Shown piece after piece: positions 34,984 through 44,316 of a DNA stretch of 64,000 nt; the first letter of the stretch is position 1; each line of letters opens with the position of its first letter. This DNA is from Pseudomonas sp. MIACH (GTDB lineage Bacteria > Pseudomonadota > Gammaproteobacteria > Pseudomonadales > Pseudomonadaceae): the NCBI RefSeq assembly GCF_001269925.1, contig NZ_LHVO01000002.1, positions 1-64,000 on the forward strand. Reading direction: 5' to 3'. Made by a program: the position numbers and the translations under genes. The notes under the pieces were generated by a model. That model was not told where the DNA came from. It saw nothing but the letters and a program-made list of their open reading frames with translations, and did not search any database.

Positions 34984-35619
34984 TTATTTGGCTGCGCGTT
35001 CTTTGGCGATCAACTGGTCAGCAACATTGAGGGTCGCTTCAGGACCACCGGTGGTGCCCAGGTCGAAACGGTATTTGCCGTTGACGATCATGGTCGGTAC
35101 GCCTTGCACGCCGTACTTCTGCGCCAGTTCCTTGGCCTGTTTGATCTGGCCTTGGATCGCGAAGGAGTTGAAGGTAGCCAGGAACTTGTCCTTGTCGACA
35201 CCTTGGGTGGCAACGAAGTCAGCCATTTCTTCCGGCTTGGTCAGGCGCTTGCCTTCTTTCTGGATCGCGTTGAATACCGCGTTGTGAACCTTGTGCTCCA
35301 CACCCATGGCTTCCAGGGTCAGGAACAGTTGGCCGTGGGCATCCCATGGGCCGCCGAACATGGCCGGGATGCGCTTGAAGTTCACGTCTTTAGGCAGCTT
35401 CTCGACCCATGGGTTGATGGTCGGTTCAAAGGCGTAGCAATGCGGGCAGCCGTACCAGAACAGCTCCACCACTTCGATCTTGCCCGGCACCGATACCGGT
35501 ACTGGGTTGGCCAATTCCACGTAGGTTTTACCGGCTTCAAGCGGCACATCGGCAGCTTGTGCGGTCATGCCGAAGAGGCTGGCAGTGACGAGAGCGGCGC
35601 TGAGGATCAGATTACGCAT
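34984..35619 (-). CDS. dsbA: Thiol:disulfide oxidoreductase DsbA
   Basis: A 211-residue periplasmic oxidase with signal peptide ending at QAA, the active site FWYGCPHCYAFEP (C58 and C61), and the cis-proline loop GVPTMIVNGKY near the C terminus. It introduces disulfides into exported proteins. It lies between the cytochrome c4 gene and the EEP-family gene on the same strand, as in PAO1 (dsbA1). A hairpin sits just upstream of its ribosome site, so it may have its own promoter or partly read through from cytochrome c4. Confidence 0.96.
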   Translation of the reverse strand: MRNLILSAALVTASLFGMTAQAADVPLEAGKTYVELANPVPVSVPGKIEVVELFWYGCPHCYAFEPTINPWVEKLPKDVNFKRIPAMFGGPWDAHGQLFLTLEAMGVEHKVHNAVFNAIQKEGKRLTKPEEMADFVATQGVDKDKFLATFNSFAIQGQIKQAKELAQKYGVQGVPTMIVNGKYRFDLGTTGGPEATLNVADQLIAKERAAK

Positions 35620-35638
35620 GCTTTACTCCTGGACAAAT

Positions 35639-35659
35639 AAGGTCGCCTCACGCGACCTT
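35639..35659 (-). terminator. Small hairpin upstream of dsbA
   Basis: AAGGTCGC and GCGACCTT pair perfectly (8 bp) with a five-base loop on the minus strand, 20 bases before the dsbA start. It may be a terminator for leading transcripts or part of the dsbA leader. Confidence 0.5.
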
Positions 35660-35714
35660 TAGGTGTGACAGGTCTACGCGGGCATGAGTTCGTTAGTGTA
35701 ACGGCAGCGGCCAC

Positions 35715-35744
35715 AAAAAAGGGCGGCCAGGGCCACCCTTTTTA
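35715..35744 (-). terminator. Intrinsic terminator of the cytochrome c4 gene
   Basis: On the minus strand AAAAAGGGTGGCC pairs with GGCCGCCCTTTTTT (one mismatch) and ends in a six-T run, about 45 bases after the cytochrome stop codon. Confidence 0.85.
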
Positions 35745-35789
35745 TGCTTGCATCGATGGATTAATCGAGCGTTAACGTAGCCGGGGCAG

Positions 35790-36416
35790 TTAGTGCAGGC
35801 CCTGGATGTAGCTGGAGAGCGCTGTGATCTCCTCGTCACTCAGCTTGCGGGCGATTGTGCGCATGATCGCCGCGTCGCCATCGTTAGCTCGCCCGGCCTC
35901 TTCCTTACGGAAATCGGTCAATTGTTTGGCAATGTACGTCGCGTGCTGGCCACTCAGATGCGGGAAACCGGCAGCGGCGATGCCCGCGCCATTTGGCGAA
36001 TGGCAGCCGGTGCAGGCAGGAAGGCCTTTTTCCAGGTCGCCGCCACGGAACAGTTTTTCTCCGCGGGCCACCAATTTCGGATCAGCAGCTCCCACACTGC
36101 CTTTCTGGCTGGCAAAATACGCCGCGATATCCGCCAGGTCCTGATCACTGAGGTTGGTCAGCAAGCCGGTCATTTCCAGCACCGTGCGCTTGCCATCCTT
36201 GATGTCGTGCATTTGCTTGGTCAGGTAACGTTCGCCCTGGCCCGCGAGTTTGGGGAAGTTCGGCGCCGGGCTGTTGCCATCCGGTCCGTGGCACGCACCA
36301 CACACGGCGGCTTTCGCTTGACCGGCAGTGGCATCACCTTTAATGGGGCCCTCTGCAGCGACGGCAGCGCCAGTGATGCCCAAGGTCAACAGCAGACTCA
36401 CGATCAGTTTGTTCAT
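35790..36416 (-). CDS. cc4: Dihaem cytochrome c4
   Basis: A 208-residue periplasmic protein with signal peptide ending at AVAAE and two c-type haem sites: CGACH (C39-H43) and CTGCH in the second half. The two halves are similar to each other, as in cytochrome c4. Methionine ligand regions (GLLTNLSDQDLADIAAYF; ARKLSDEEITALSSYI) close each domain. It passes electrons to terminal oxidases. A degenerate cytochrome c5 gene lies directly upstream on the same strand. Confidence 0.94.
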   Translation of the reverse strand: MNKLIVSLLLTLGITGAAVAAEGPIKGDATAGQAKAAVCGACHGPDGNSPAPNFPKLAGQGERYLTKQMHDIKDGKRTVLEMTGLLTNLSDQDLADIAAYFASQKGSVGAADPKLVARGEKLFRGGDLEKGLPACTGCHSPNGAGIAAAGFPHLSGQHATYIAKQLTDFRKEEAGRANDGDAAIMRTIARKLSDEEITALSSYIQGLH

Positions 36417-36450
36417 CAGCTAATCCAACTACGGCTAAGGGGTTTAAGAG

Positions 36451-36672
36451 TTATCTACCGGGTTTACTCACCATCAACTCAATGATGGCCTGGTAATCCT
36501 CAGTACTGCAGTCCATGCACAAACCACGCGGCGGCATTGCCTTGAAACCCTGGGTCACAGGCTACACCCGCGTGACCACATAAACTCGGTTGTACACCGC
36601 TTCCGGTTCCTGTGTAGCCTGAGCGCCGTAAAGCGGAACCAGGGCACCAGAATCGAACAACCATCGGGTCAT
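36451..36672 (-). pseudogene. Broken cytochrome c5-family gene lacking the haem site
   Basis: Reading one frame from the ATG at 36672 gives MTRWLFDSGALVPLYGAQAT then QEPEAVYNRVYVVTRV, the signal peptide and N terminus of a small cytochrome c5 (PAO1 PA5491 position), followed by a TAG at 36562-36564. The same frame continues PVTQGFKAMPPRGLCMDCS and TEDYQAIIELMV to a TAA at 36451, the family C terminus with the axial-ligand MPPRG and the CMDC disulfide. The central segment of about 30-40 residues with CxxCH is missing. So the gene has an in-frame deletion plus a stop codon. Homology is by memory of the family. Confidence 0.75.
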
Positions 36673-36864
36673 ACATCGACCTTTTCAGGGTTTGAGAGCG
36701 TTTTGCGTTCTAATGCGCAATAAAGGTCTTTCGCTCCCGTGAACTTCATCCTTCGCTGGGACAAAGCACACACAAAATCTGCGGCATTATATACTGGCGC
36801 TACTGAAACGGAAACGACACCGCTTGCCGCACCCTTTCTCGGCACCGCCCACATCGGAAATCTC

Positions 36865-37506
36865 ATGCAACTCAAGAATCCCATCCTCGGCCTGTGCCAA
36901 CAGTCCACCTTCATGCTCAGCGCCGCCAAAGTTGACCAATGCCCCGATGACGAAGGCTTTGAAGTCGCCTTTGCCGGCCGTTCCAACGCCGGTAAGTCCA
37001 GCGCACTGAACACCCTGACCCACGCCAGCCTGGCGCGCACCTCGAAAACCCCGGGCCGCACGCAGTTACTCAACTTCTTCAAGCTAGACGATGATCGGCG
37101 TCTGGTCGACCTGCCGGGCTACGGTTATGCAAAAGTACCTATCCCGCTGAAGCTGCACTGGCAGCGTCACCTGGAGGCTTACCTGGGCGGCCGGGAGAGT
37201 TTGAAGGGGTTGATCCTGATGATGGACATCCGTCATCCAATGACCGACTTCGACCTGCTGATGCTCGACTGGGCGGTCGCCAGCGGCATGCCAATGCATA
37301 TCCTGCTGACCAAGGCCGACAAGCTCACCTACGGCGCCGCCAAGAACACCCTCCTCAAAGTGCAGTCAGAAATCCGTAAGGGTTGGGGTGACACGATCAC
37401 CATCCAGCTGTTCTCGGCGCCCAAGCGCCTGGGCCTGGAAGACGCTTACACCGTGCTGGCCGGCTGGATGGAATTGGCTGACAAAGGCGCGGAACTCGCC
37501 GAGTAA
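36865..37506 (+). CDS. engB: Ribosome biogenesis GTPase EngB (YsxC/YihA)
   Basis: A 213-residue GTPase with G1 GRSNAGKSS near residue 38, G2 region [16 protein letters not shown]3 DLPGYGYAK and G4 LTKADKL. The family helps assemble the 50S subunit. The frame is open for 42 more codons upstream, but the ATG at 36865 matches the usual N terminus ([16 protein letters not shown]). It is convergent with polA with the small RNA ErsA between, mirroring the yihA-spf-polA arrangement in enterics. Confidence 0.95.
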   Translation: MQLKNPILGLCQQSTFMLSAAKVDQCPDDEGFEVAFAGRSNAGKSSALNTLTHASLARTSKTPGRTQLLNFFKLDDDRRLVDLPGYGYAKVPIPLKLHWQRHLEAYLGGRESLKGLILMMDIRHPMTDFDLLMLDWAVASGMPMHILLTKADKLTYGAAKNTLLKVQSEIRKGWGDTITIQLFSAPKRLGLEDAYTVLAGWMELADKGAELAE

Positions 37507-37519
37507 CTTTTCTGCGGGC

Positions 37520-37650
37520 AAAAAAAACCCCGGACTTCGTATGGGGAGGGGAAGTTCGGGGTTCAAGTACCGGACCGCTAGGGCGGGGTCCGGATATCTG
37601 CCAACACTTAACACAACATAGGAGCATTGAAGGGCTTCACCACCCATTCA
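37520..37650 (-). ncRNA. ersA: ErsA small regulatory RNA (candidate)
   Basis: The engB-polA spacer is where ErsA lies in P. aeruginosa. On the minus strand an AlgU-type promoter (-10 at 37660-37656) predicts a start at about 37650. The RNA would contain a hairpin CCGGACC...GGTCCGG (about 37570-37595), the C-rich single-stranded segment CCCCTCCCCATACG, and a terminator AACCCCGAACTTC / GAAGTCCGGGGTT followed by eight T's ending at 37520. The length of about 131 nt is close to the known ErsA of about 132 nt. ErsA is an Hfq-linked riboregulator of exopolysaccharide and porin genes. The call rests on position, promoter and structure. Confidence 0.8.
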
Positions 37651-37655
37651 GTAAC

Positions 37656-37683
37656 TCTGAGTAGCAGTTCACGGGTTAAGTTC
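37656..37683 (-). promoter_or_regulatory. AlgU (sigma-22)-type promoter of ersA
   Basis: On the minus strand GAACTT (37683-37678), a 17-base spacer and TCAGA (37660-37656) match the AlgU/RpoE consensus GAACTT-N16/17-TCTGA closely. It is placed at the correct distance from the predicted ErsA 5' end and links this RNA to envelope stress. Confidence 0.8.
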
Positions 37684-37775
37684 CGGCAGGTTCGAAAAAC
37701 TATTGGAAATAACTGAAGCGGATTTCCGATCTAAAGCACTCCGCCACCACGCCCGGTGGTGGCGGCACCGCGAAA

Positions 37776-40559
37776 TCAGTGCGCTTCGTCCCAATTGTCA
37801 CCCACGCCTACATCCACCACCAATGGCACATCCAACTGCGCGGCCGCACTCATGTGTTCGCGAATCCTCTCGCTGACTTCTGCCACCAGATCCTCACGCA
37901 CTTCGAGCACCAGTTCATCGTGCACCTGCAGGATCACCTTGGCATCCAGGCCCGACTCGGTCAGCCAGTTATCCACCAGCACCATGGCTTTCTTGATGAT
38001 ATCGGCCGCCGTGCCCTGCATCGGCGCGTTGATCGCCGTGCGTTCTGCGGCCGCGCGCTCCTGAGGTTTGTTGGAGTTGATATCCGGCAAATACAGCCGA
38101 CGCCCGAAGAACGTCTCCACGTAGCCTTGATCGGCAGCCTGGGCACGGGTGCGCTCCATATACTCGCGAACCCCTGGGTAGCGCGCGAAGTACACATCGA
38201 TGTAAGCCTTCGCGGTCTTGGTATCGACACCGATGTCCTTGCCGAGCTTCTGCGCCCCCATGCCGTAGATCAGACCAAAGTTGATCGCCTTGGCACTGCG
38301 ACGCTGATTGGACGTGACCTCAGCCAATTCAACCTTGAATACCTCGGCCGCCGTGGCGGTATGCACGTCCAGGTCGTTGCGGAACGCATTCATCAGCCCC
38401 TCGTCTTTGGACAAGTGCGCCATGATCCGCAGTTCGATCTGCGAATAGTCCGCCGCCAGCAGCTTGTAGCCCTTCGGCGCCACGAATGCCTGGCGGATGC
38501 GCCGCCCTTCGGCGGTGCGCACCGGGATGTTCTGCAGGTTCGGATCACTGGAAGACAGTCGCCCGGTCGCCGCCACCGCCTGATGATAAGACGTATGAAC
38601 ACGCCCGGTACGCGGGTTGATCTGCTCCGGCAAGCGGTCGGTGTAAGTACTTTTCAGCTTGCTCATGCTGCGGTACTGCATCAGAACCTTGGGCAGTGGA
38701 TAGTCATCCTCGGCCAGCTTGGCCAGCACTTCCTCAGCCGTCGACGCCTGGCCCTTGCCCGTCTTTTTCAGCACCGGCAGGCCGAGTTTCTCGTAGAGAA
38801 TCGCCCCGAGCTGCTTGGGCGAACCCAGGTTGAATTCTTCGCCGGCGATCTCAAACGCCTGGCGCTCCAGTTCAATCATCTTGTTGCCCAGCTCGATGCT
38901 CTGGACACCGAGCAGTTGCGCATCCACCAGGGCGCCCTGGCGTTCGATACGCGCCAACACCGGCACCAGGGGTATTTCGATGTCCGTCAGCACACTCGCC
39001 AGGCTCGGTATGGCCGTGAGCTGTGCGTGCAATGCCTGATGCAGGCGCAGCGTCACGTCCGCATCTTCGGCAGCATAAGGGCCAGCCTGCTCGAGCGGGA
39101 TCTGGTCGAAGGTCAGCTGCTTGGCGCCTTTGCCGGCGATGTCCTGGAAGCTGACGGTGTCGTAATCCAGGTACTTCTTGGCCAGGCTGTCCATATCATG
39201 GCGGGTCGCAGTGGAGTTCAACACGTAGGATTCAAGCATGGTGTCGAAAGCGATGCCGCGCACGCTGATGCCATGCGCCGGGTCGCCGCCGATGGCGCAG
39301 TTGGCCAGGATATTCATGTCGAACTTGGCATGCTGGCCGACCTTGAGCTTGCTCGGGTCTTCCAGCAATGGCTTCAGGGCCAGCAACACGGTATCGCGAT
39401 CCAACTGCTGCGGCGCACCGATGTAGGAATGGGTCAGCGGGATGTAGGCGGCTTCATGGGGCTGCACGGCGAAGGAAACCCCCACCAGTTGCGCCTGTTG
39501 AGCGTCGATCCCGGTCGTTTCAGTGTCGAAAGCGAACAGTTTCGCGGCGTTCAGCTTCTTCAACCAAGTGTCGAATGTGGCCTGGTCGAGGATGGTGGTG
39601 TAGGTCGTCTCTGCGGGTGCCGCAGGCGCAGCCTCAGCAATGTCCTCGGCAACAGGCGCGGCCTTGAGCTCCACCCGTTTGGCATCGCGCTGAATCTCAT
39701 CAATCCAGCTCTTGAACTCCAGCAGGGTGTAAAGCTCCAGAAGCTTCTCGCGGTCCGGTTCAATCAGGTGTAAATCGTCCAGACCAACGTCCAGCGGCAC
39801 ATCGATCTTGATCGTCGCCAACTGATACGAGAGGAATGCCATCTCCTTATGCTCTTCGAGCTTGGCCGGTAACGTCTTGGCGCCGCGGATCGGCAAGGTC
39901 GGCACGATATCGAGTTGCTCATAAAGCTCTTTCAGACCGCCATTCACACCTACCAGCAGGCCAGAAGCCGTCTTGGGACCGATGCCCGGAACGCCCGGGA
40001 TGTTGTCGGACGAATCGCCCATCAACGCCAGATAATCGATAATCTGCTCCGGAGCGACGCCAAATTTCTCCTTTACGCCCTCGATGTCCATCGAGCTACC
40101 GGTCATGGTGTTGACCAAGGTAATGTGCCCGTCGACCAACTGCGCCATGTCCTTATCGCCCGTGGAGATCACCACCGGACGGTCAGCGGCTGCACTGCTG
40201 CGGGCCAGGGTGCCGATCACGTCATCGGCCTCGACGCCTTCGACACACAGCAATGGGAAGCCTAAAGCGATCACGCTCTGGTGCAGCGGTTCGATTTGCA
40301 CGCGCATGTCATCGGGCATGCTTGGACGGTTGGCCTTGTATTCGGCGTACATGTCATCGCGAAAGGTCCCACCCTTGGCGTCGAACACGACTGCAAACGG
40401 GCTGTCCGGATACTGTTTGCGCAGGCTTTTGAGCATGTTCAACACGCCCTTGACCGCACCGGTCGGCAGGCCTTTGGAGGTAGTCAGCGGTGGCAGCGCG
40501 TGGAACGCGCGGTACAGGTAAGACGAACCGTCCACCAGGACGAGGGGCGCTTGGCTCAT
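37776..40559 (-). CDS. polA: DNA polymerase I
   Basis: A 927-residue polymerase with all three domains: 5' nuclease at residues 1-290 ([32 protein letters not shown]), a 3'-5' exonuclease domain with intact first motif FDTETTGID near residue 345 and KFDMNILAN, and the polymerase domain with [30 protein letters not shown] and [10 protein letters not shown]. It works in repair and Okazaki fragment processing. I take the ATG at 40559 ([11 protein letters not shown]) and not the TTG four codons earlier. A strong GC hairpin (37741-37766) lies just after the stop. Confidence 0.97.
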   Translation of the reverse strand: MSQAPLVLVDGSSYLYRAFHALPPLTTSKGLPTGAVKGVLNMLKSLRKQYPDSPFAVVFDAKGGTFRDDMYAEYKANRPSMPDDMRVQIEPLHQSVIALGFPLLCVEGVEADDVIGTLARSSAAADRPVVISTGDKDMAQLVDGHITLVNTMTGSSMDIEGVKEKFGVAPEQIIDYLALMGDSSDNIPGVPGIGPKTASGLLVGVNGGLKELYEQLDIVPTLPIRGAKTLPAKLEEHKEMAFLSYQLATIKIDVPLDVGLDDLHLIEPDREKLLELYTLLEFKSWIDEIQRDAKRVELKAAPVAEDIAEAAPAAPAETTYTTILDQATFDTWLKKLNAAKLFAFDTETTGIDAQQAQLVGVSFAVQPHEAAYIPLTHSYIGAPQQLDRDTVLLALKPLLEDPSKLKVGQHAKFDMNILANCAIGGDPAHGISVRGIAFDTMLESYVLNSTATRHDMDSLAKKYLDYDTVSFQDIAGKGAKQLTFDQIPLEQAGPYAAEDADVTLRLHQALHAQLTAIPSLASVLTDIEIPLVPVLARIERQGALVDAQLLGVQSIELGNKMIELERQAFEIAGEEFNLGSPKQLGAILYEKLGLPVLKKTGKGQASTAEEVLAKLAEDDYPLPKVLMQYRSMSKLKSTYTDRLPEQINPRTGRVHTSYHQAVAATGRLSSSDPNLQNIPVRTAEGRRIRQAFVAPKGYKLLAADYSQIELRIMAHLSKDEGLMNAFRNDLDVHTATAAEVFKVELAEVTSNQRRSAKAINFGLIYGMGAQKLGKDIGVDTKTAKAYIDVYFARYPGVREYMERTRAQAADQGYVETFFGRRLYLPDINSNKPQERAAAERTAINAPMQGTAADIIKKAMVLVDNWLTESGLDAKVILQVHDELVLEVREDLVAEVSERIREHMSAAAQLDVPLVVDVGVGDNWDEAH

Positions 40560-40633
40560 GAGCAGGATCAACCTTTTCGGCGGGTCAGGCGCTAGAATAG
40601 CCGGACCAATGAAAACAAAGGGACAAGGTTATC

Positions 40634-40924
40634 ATGCGTACATTCAATCGCCTGCTGTTGACTGGCCTGATTGCACTCGCTCCGATGGCTGCCATGGCGG
40701 TAGACAGCGCGCCTTCGGGCGACCCGGAAGTGACCATTCGCACGGAAGGCGACAGGACGATTCAGGAGTACCGTCAAAACGGCTTCCTGTATGCAATCAA
40801 GGTGACCGTAAAAGGCGCACCTCCGTATTTCCTGGTACGCGCGGACGGAACCGACGCGAACTTCATCCGCTCTGACCAGCCGGATATGCTGATCCCGTCA
40901 TGGAAGATCTTCGAATGGAAATGA
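40634..40924 (+). CDS. DUF2782 exported protein
   Basis: A 96-residue protein with a signal peptide ending near AMAV and a small beta-rich domain: DPEVTIRTEGDRTIQEYRQ, YAIKVTVKGAPPYFLV, LIPSWKIFEW. This is DUF2782, a proteobacterial family found between polA and thrB in pseudomonads. It starts 74 bases from the divergent polA and is followed by homoserine kinase after 57 bases, probably in one transcript. Function unknown; a periplasmic location is inferred. Confidence 0.88.
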   Translation: MRTFNRLLLTGLIALAPMAAMAVDSAPSGDPEVTIRTEGDRTIQEYRQNGFLYAIKVTVKGAPPYFLVRADGTDANFIRSDQPDMLIPSWKIFEWK

Positions 40925-40981
40925 TTTCTTAACTTCAATTGGCGCCGCCCCACTGCGGCGCCCGTACTGGCAGTTTTAACC

Positions 40982-41935
40982 ATGTCTGTGTTCACCCCCC
41001 TGGCTCGGCCCGAGCTGGAAACCTTTCTTGCCCCCTACGGGCTCGGCCGCCTGCTTGATTTCCAGGGGATTGCCGCGGGTAGCGAAAACACCAATTTCTT
41101 TATCAGCCTGGAACAGGGCGAATTCGTCCTGACCCTGGTTGAGCGCGGCCCTGTCGCAGAAATGCCGTTCTTCATCGAACTGCTCGATGTGCTCCACGAT
41201 GCCGACCTGCCGGTACCCTACGCCCTGCGCACCACGGACGGCGTCGCATTGCGCGAACTGAAAGGCAAACCGGCGCTGCTGCAACCGCGCCTGGCCGGCA
41301 AGCACATCAAGGACGCCAACGCACAGCATTGCGCCCAGGTCGGTGACCTGCTCGGTCACCTGCATTTGGCGACACAAGGCGCGAAAGTGCTGGAGCGCAA
41401 GACCGATCGCGGCCTGGACTGGATGCTCAGCGAAGGTGCCCAGCTGATTTCACACTTGAACGACGCACAGCAAAGCCTGCTGCAAGCCGCACTGACTGAA
41501 ATCGCGGCCCACAAGGCCGAGATCCTCGCCCTGCCGCGCGCCAACGTTCACGCCGACCTGTTCCGCGACAATGCGATGTTCGAAGGCACACACCTGACCG
41601 GCCTGATCGACTTCTACAACGCCTGCTCGGGCCCGATGCTGTACGACGTGGCAATCGCCCTGAATGACTGGTGTTCGGACGCTGATGGCGTAATTGATGG
41701 CCCGCGCGCCCGGGCGCTGTTGGGTGCCTACGCCGGCCTGCGGCCCTTCACCGCCAAGGAAGCCGAGTTATGGCCAACCATGTTGCGGGTAGCGTGTGTG
41801 CGGTTCTGGCTGTCGCGCCTGATCGCCGCTGAGTCGTTTGCCGGGCAGGATGTGTTGATTCACGATCCCGCCGAGTTCGAGCATCGGTTGGCGCAGCGTC
41901 AGCAGGTCAGCGTCCACCTGCCATTCGCGCTTTAA
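40982..41935 (+). CDS. thrB: Homoserine kinase (aminoglycoside phosphotransferase type)
   Basis: A 317-residue kinase of the choline/aminoglycoside phosphotransferase fold: nucleotide loop GIAAGSENTNFFISL near residue 32, catalytic loop NVHADLFRDNAMFEG and metal-binding GLIDFYNACSGP. It phosphorylates homoserine with ATP for threonine synthesis; this pseudomonad type is unrelated to the GHMP ThrB of enterics. It follows DUF2782 and is bounded downstream by a REPIN. Confidence 0.94.
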   Translation: MSVFTPLARPELETFLAPYGLGRLLDFQGIAAGSENTNFFISLEQGEFVLTLVERGPVAEMPFFIELLDVLHDADLPVPYALRTTDGVALRELKGKPALLQPRLAGKHIKDANAQHCAQVGDLLGHLHLATQGAKVLERKTDRGLDWMLSEGAQLISHLNDAQQSLLQAALTEIAAHKAEILALPRANVHADLFRDNAMFEGTHLTGLIDFYNACSGPMLYDVAIALNDWCSDADGVIDGPRARALLGAYAGLRPFTAKEAELWPTMLRVACVRFWLSRLIAAESFAGQDVLIHDPAEFEHRLAQRQQVSVHLPFAL

Positions 41936-41950
41936 GCACCAACACGGTCA

Positions 41951-42045
41951 AAATGTGGGAGGGGGCTTGCTCCCGATTGCGGCGGACCAGTCAACTTATC
42001 ATCGACTGAAACGCCGTCATCGGGAGCAAGCCCCCTCCCATATTT
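41951..42045. repeat. REPIN: two inverted REP elements
   Basis: AAATGTGGGAGGGGGCTTGC starts at 41951 and its inverted partner GCAAGCCCCCTCCCATATTT ends at 42045, with about 45 bases between, including ATCGGGAG/CTCCCGAT pairing that extends the arms. It sits between the convergent thrB and znuA genes. Confidence 0.92.
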
Positions 42046-42060
42046 GATCTGCGCTGCGGC

Positions 42061-42990
42061 TTACAACGACTCCAGGCACCCTGCCAAGTCATTCCCCAAT
42101 TTCTCCAGCACCTGTTCGTAACCCTGGGCCGTGGCCGGGGTGTAGCCGCCCAGCGCATCCAATTCCGCCAGCTTCACCGGCAAACCCGCCACCAGGGTTT
42201 CGGCCAAACGCGGACGCAACGGCGGCTCACTGAACACACAGGTCTTGCCCACTTCCTGCAAACGCGTACGCATCGCCGCCACATGCTGGGCGCCAGGCTG
42301 CACTTCGGCGGCAACGCTGAACACACCGGTGTGCTTGAGCCCGTAAGCGTCTTCGAAGTAATCAAACGCTTCGTGGAAGACGAAGTAAGGTTTGTCGGCA
42401 ATCCCTGCCATACGCTTTTTCAGGCGCGCATCCAATGCATCCAGGCGCTCGTCAAAAGCCTTCACGTTGCTTTGATAACGCGCGGCATTGCTCGGGTCGG
42501 CAACGCTGAGATCAGACGCCATGCGCGCCGCGATCACCCGAGCGTTGATCGTCGACAGCCACAAGTGCGCATCCAGGCTGCCCGGGCGGTGATCATGGTC
42601 ATGTTCGTCGGCATCGTCGGCGTGTGAATGGTTATCTTCGGCGAAACGACGAAGCTTCATGCCTGGCAGGTCCTGGACCGCGACGGTCGTCGCTGTACGA
42701 CCTTTCAATACGCGAGGCAGGAAGCTCTCCATGTCCGGCCCGATCCAATAGAGCAGGTCGACCGACTGCACGCGCCGTACGTCGGATGGGCGTAACGCAT
42801 AGTTATGCGGCGACGCGCCCGGCGGCAGCAACACCTCTGGAACCGCCACACCGTCCTGCACGGCAGCGGCAATCAACTGCAACGGTTTGATGCTGGTCAG
42901 CACCTTGACCTCGGCCTGAGCGGCGCCAGCGATGAGCAAACTGGTGACAAATACGACAAAAACGGGAAAAAGTCGGGACACGATGACCAC
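42061..42990 (-). CDS. znuA: Zinc ABC transporter substrate-binding protein ZnuA
   Basis: A 309-residue periplasmic zinc-binding protein: signal peptide ending near AQA, VLTSIKPLQLIAAAV, PGASPHNYALRPSD (first zinc histidine), the histidine/aspartate-rich loop HSHADDADEHDHDH, LDAHLWLST, and VFHEAFDYFEDAYGL. It captures zinc and delivers it to ZnuBC. The start is a GTG at 42990, with another GTG three codons later. It is divergent from zur across 58 bases that contain a Zur-box candidate, so zinc-dependent repression is expected. Confidence 0.95.
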   Translation of the reverse strand: MVIVSRLFPVFVVFVTSLLIAGAAQAEVKVLTSIKPLQLIAAAVQDGVAVPEVLLPPGASPHNYALRPSDVRRVQSVDLLYWIGPDMESFLPRVLKGRTATTVAVQDLPGMKLRRFAEDNHSHADDADEHDHDHRPGSLDAHLWLSTINARVIAARMASDLSVADPSNAARYQSNVKAFDERLDALDARLKKRMAGIADKPYFVFHEAFDYFEDAYGLKHTGVFSVAAEVQPGAQHVAAMRTRLQEVGKTCVFSEPPLRPRLAETLVAGLPVKLAELDALGGYTPATAQGYEQVLEKLGNDLAGCLESL

Positions 42991-43008
42991 TCAATGACGT
43001 AGGAACGG

Positions 43009-43021
43009 GTAACATAATAAC
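43009..43021. promoter_or_regulatory. Candidate Zur box between znuA and zur
   Basis: GTAACATAATAAC (read on the minus strand GTTATTATGTTAC) matches 10 of 13 positions of the palindromic GTTATAATATAAC type of Zur operator and sits in the 58-base divergent spacer, where it could control both znuA and the zur-znuCB operon. Confidence 0.65.
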
Positions 43022-43048
43022 GTCTCTATCAAATATCTGTCGCCGCTC

Positions 43049-43531
43049 ATGCCTAAAACACCGCTCGCCAGCCGTCCCCACGACCACTCTCACTGCGTGC
43101 ATACCGCGCTGTCGGAGGCCGATACCCTGTGTGCGCAGAAGGGCTTGCGCCTGACTGCTTTGCGCCGGCGGGTGCTGGAACTCGTCTGGCAGAGCCACAA
43201 GCCGCTGGGCGCCTACGACATTCTGGGCGTGCTCAGCGAGCAGGACGGCCGCCGCGCCGCGCCGCCGACCGTGTACCGCGCGCTGGATTTCCTGCTGGAA
43301 AACGGCCTGGTACACCGCATTGCCTCACTCAACGCCTTTGTCGGCTGCAACCACCCGGAACACGCGCATCAGGGCCAGTTCCTGATCTGCCGCGAGTGCC
43401 ACGCCGCCATCGAACTTGAACAAAAAAGCATCAGCGACGCCATCATCAAGAGCTCCGCCGACGTGGGCTTCCGGGTCGAAGGGCAAACGGTCGAAGTGCT
43501 CGGCCTGTGCTCGGGCTGCCAGGGGGCTTGA
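43049..43531 (+). CDS. zur: Zinc uptake regulator Zur
   Basis: A 160-residue Fur-family repressor with [20 protein letters not shown] (winged helix), [21 protein letters not shown] (recognition helix), a zinc site HPEHAHQG, and two CxxC pairs, CREC and CSGC, for structural zinc. A histidine-containing N-terminal extension ([10 protein letters not shown]) is typical of Zur (Np20). It senses zinc and represses uptake genes. It overlaps znuC by one base (TGATG), so regulator and transporter are co-expressed. Confidence 0.95.
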   Translation: MPKTPLASRPHDHSHCVHTALSEADTLCAQKGLRLTALRRRVLELVWQSHKPLGAYDILGVLSEQDGRRAAPPTVYRALDFLLENGLVHRIASLNAFVGCNHPEHAHQGQFLICRECHAAIELEQKSISDAIIKSSADVGFRVEGQTVEVLGLCSGCQGA

Positions 43532-44316
43532 TGAGCAACGCGTTAATCCGCCTGGAGCAGGTCGGCGTCACGTTTGCCGGGCAAAACGTGCTGGATAACA
43601 TCGCGCTGAGCGTCGAACCGGGGCAGATCGTCACCCTGATCGGCCCTAATGGCGCCGGCAAGACCACCCTCGTGCGCGCCGTACTCGGCCTGCTCAAGCC
43701 AGACACCGGCAGCGTGTGGCGCAAGCCCAGGCTGCGCGTGGGCTATATGCCGCAGAAGCTGCACGTTGATCCGACGCTGCCGCTGTCGGTGCTGCGCTTC
43801 CTGCGCCTGGTACCGGGCGTTGACCGCGCCCGCGCACAGGCCGCCCTCAAGGAAGTCGGGGCCGAACAGGTCATCGACAGCCCGGTGCAAAGCATCTCCG
43901 GGGGCGAAATGCAGCGCGTGCTGCTGGCCCGCGCCCTGTTGCGCGAGCCCGAGTTGCTGGTGCTCGATGAGCCTGTGCAGGGCGTCGACGTCGCCGGTCA
44001 GGCCGAGCTGTACAGCCTGATCACCCGTCTGCGCGACCGCCATGGCTGCGGCGTGTTGATGGTGTCCCACGACCTGCACCTGGTGATGAGCACCACCGAC
44101 CAGGTGGTATGCCTCAATCGCCACGTGTGTTGCTCCGGTCATCCGGAACAGGTCAGCGGCGACCCGGCGTTCGTCGAATTGTTCGGCAAGAACGCCCAGA
44201 GCCTGGCGATCTATCACCACCATCACGACCATGCCCATGACCTGCATGGTGCCGTGGTTGACGATCCCGCTACGCCCCACACCCACGTTCATGGAGATGG
44301 CTGCAAGCATGGCTGA
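43531..44316 (+). CDS. znuC: Zinc ABC transporter ATP-binding protein ZnuC
   Basis: A 261-residue ABC ATPase with Walker [17 protein letters not shown], signature [15 protein letters not shown] and Walker [13 protein letters not shown]. The C terminus carries a histidine-rich tail ([24 protein letters not shown]) that may bind zinc, a known trait of some ZnuC proteins. The ATG overlaps the zur stop codon, and the gene overlaps znuB by eight bases. It powers zinc import with ZnuB and ZnuA. Confidence 0.95.
   Translation: MSNALIRLEQVGVTFAGQNVLDNIALSVEPGQIVTLIGPNGAGKTTLVRAVLGLLKPDTGSVWRKPRLRVGYMPQKLHVDPTLPLSVLRFLRLVPGVDRARAQAALKEVGAEQVIDSPVQSISGGEMQRVLLARALLREPELLVLDEPVQGVDVAGQAELYSLITRLRDRHGCGVLMVSHDLHLVMSTTDQVVCLNRHVCCSGHPEQVSGDPAFVELFGKNAQSLAIYHHHHDHAHDLHGAVVDDPATPHTHVHGDGCKHG

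Noticed and set aside
37779..39773. 664-codon plus-strand open frame opposite polA
   Set aside because: It is antisense to well-conserved polymerase motifs and has no recognisable domain.
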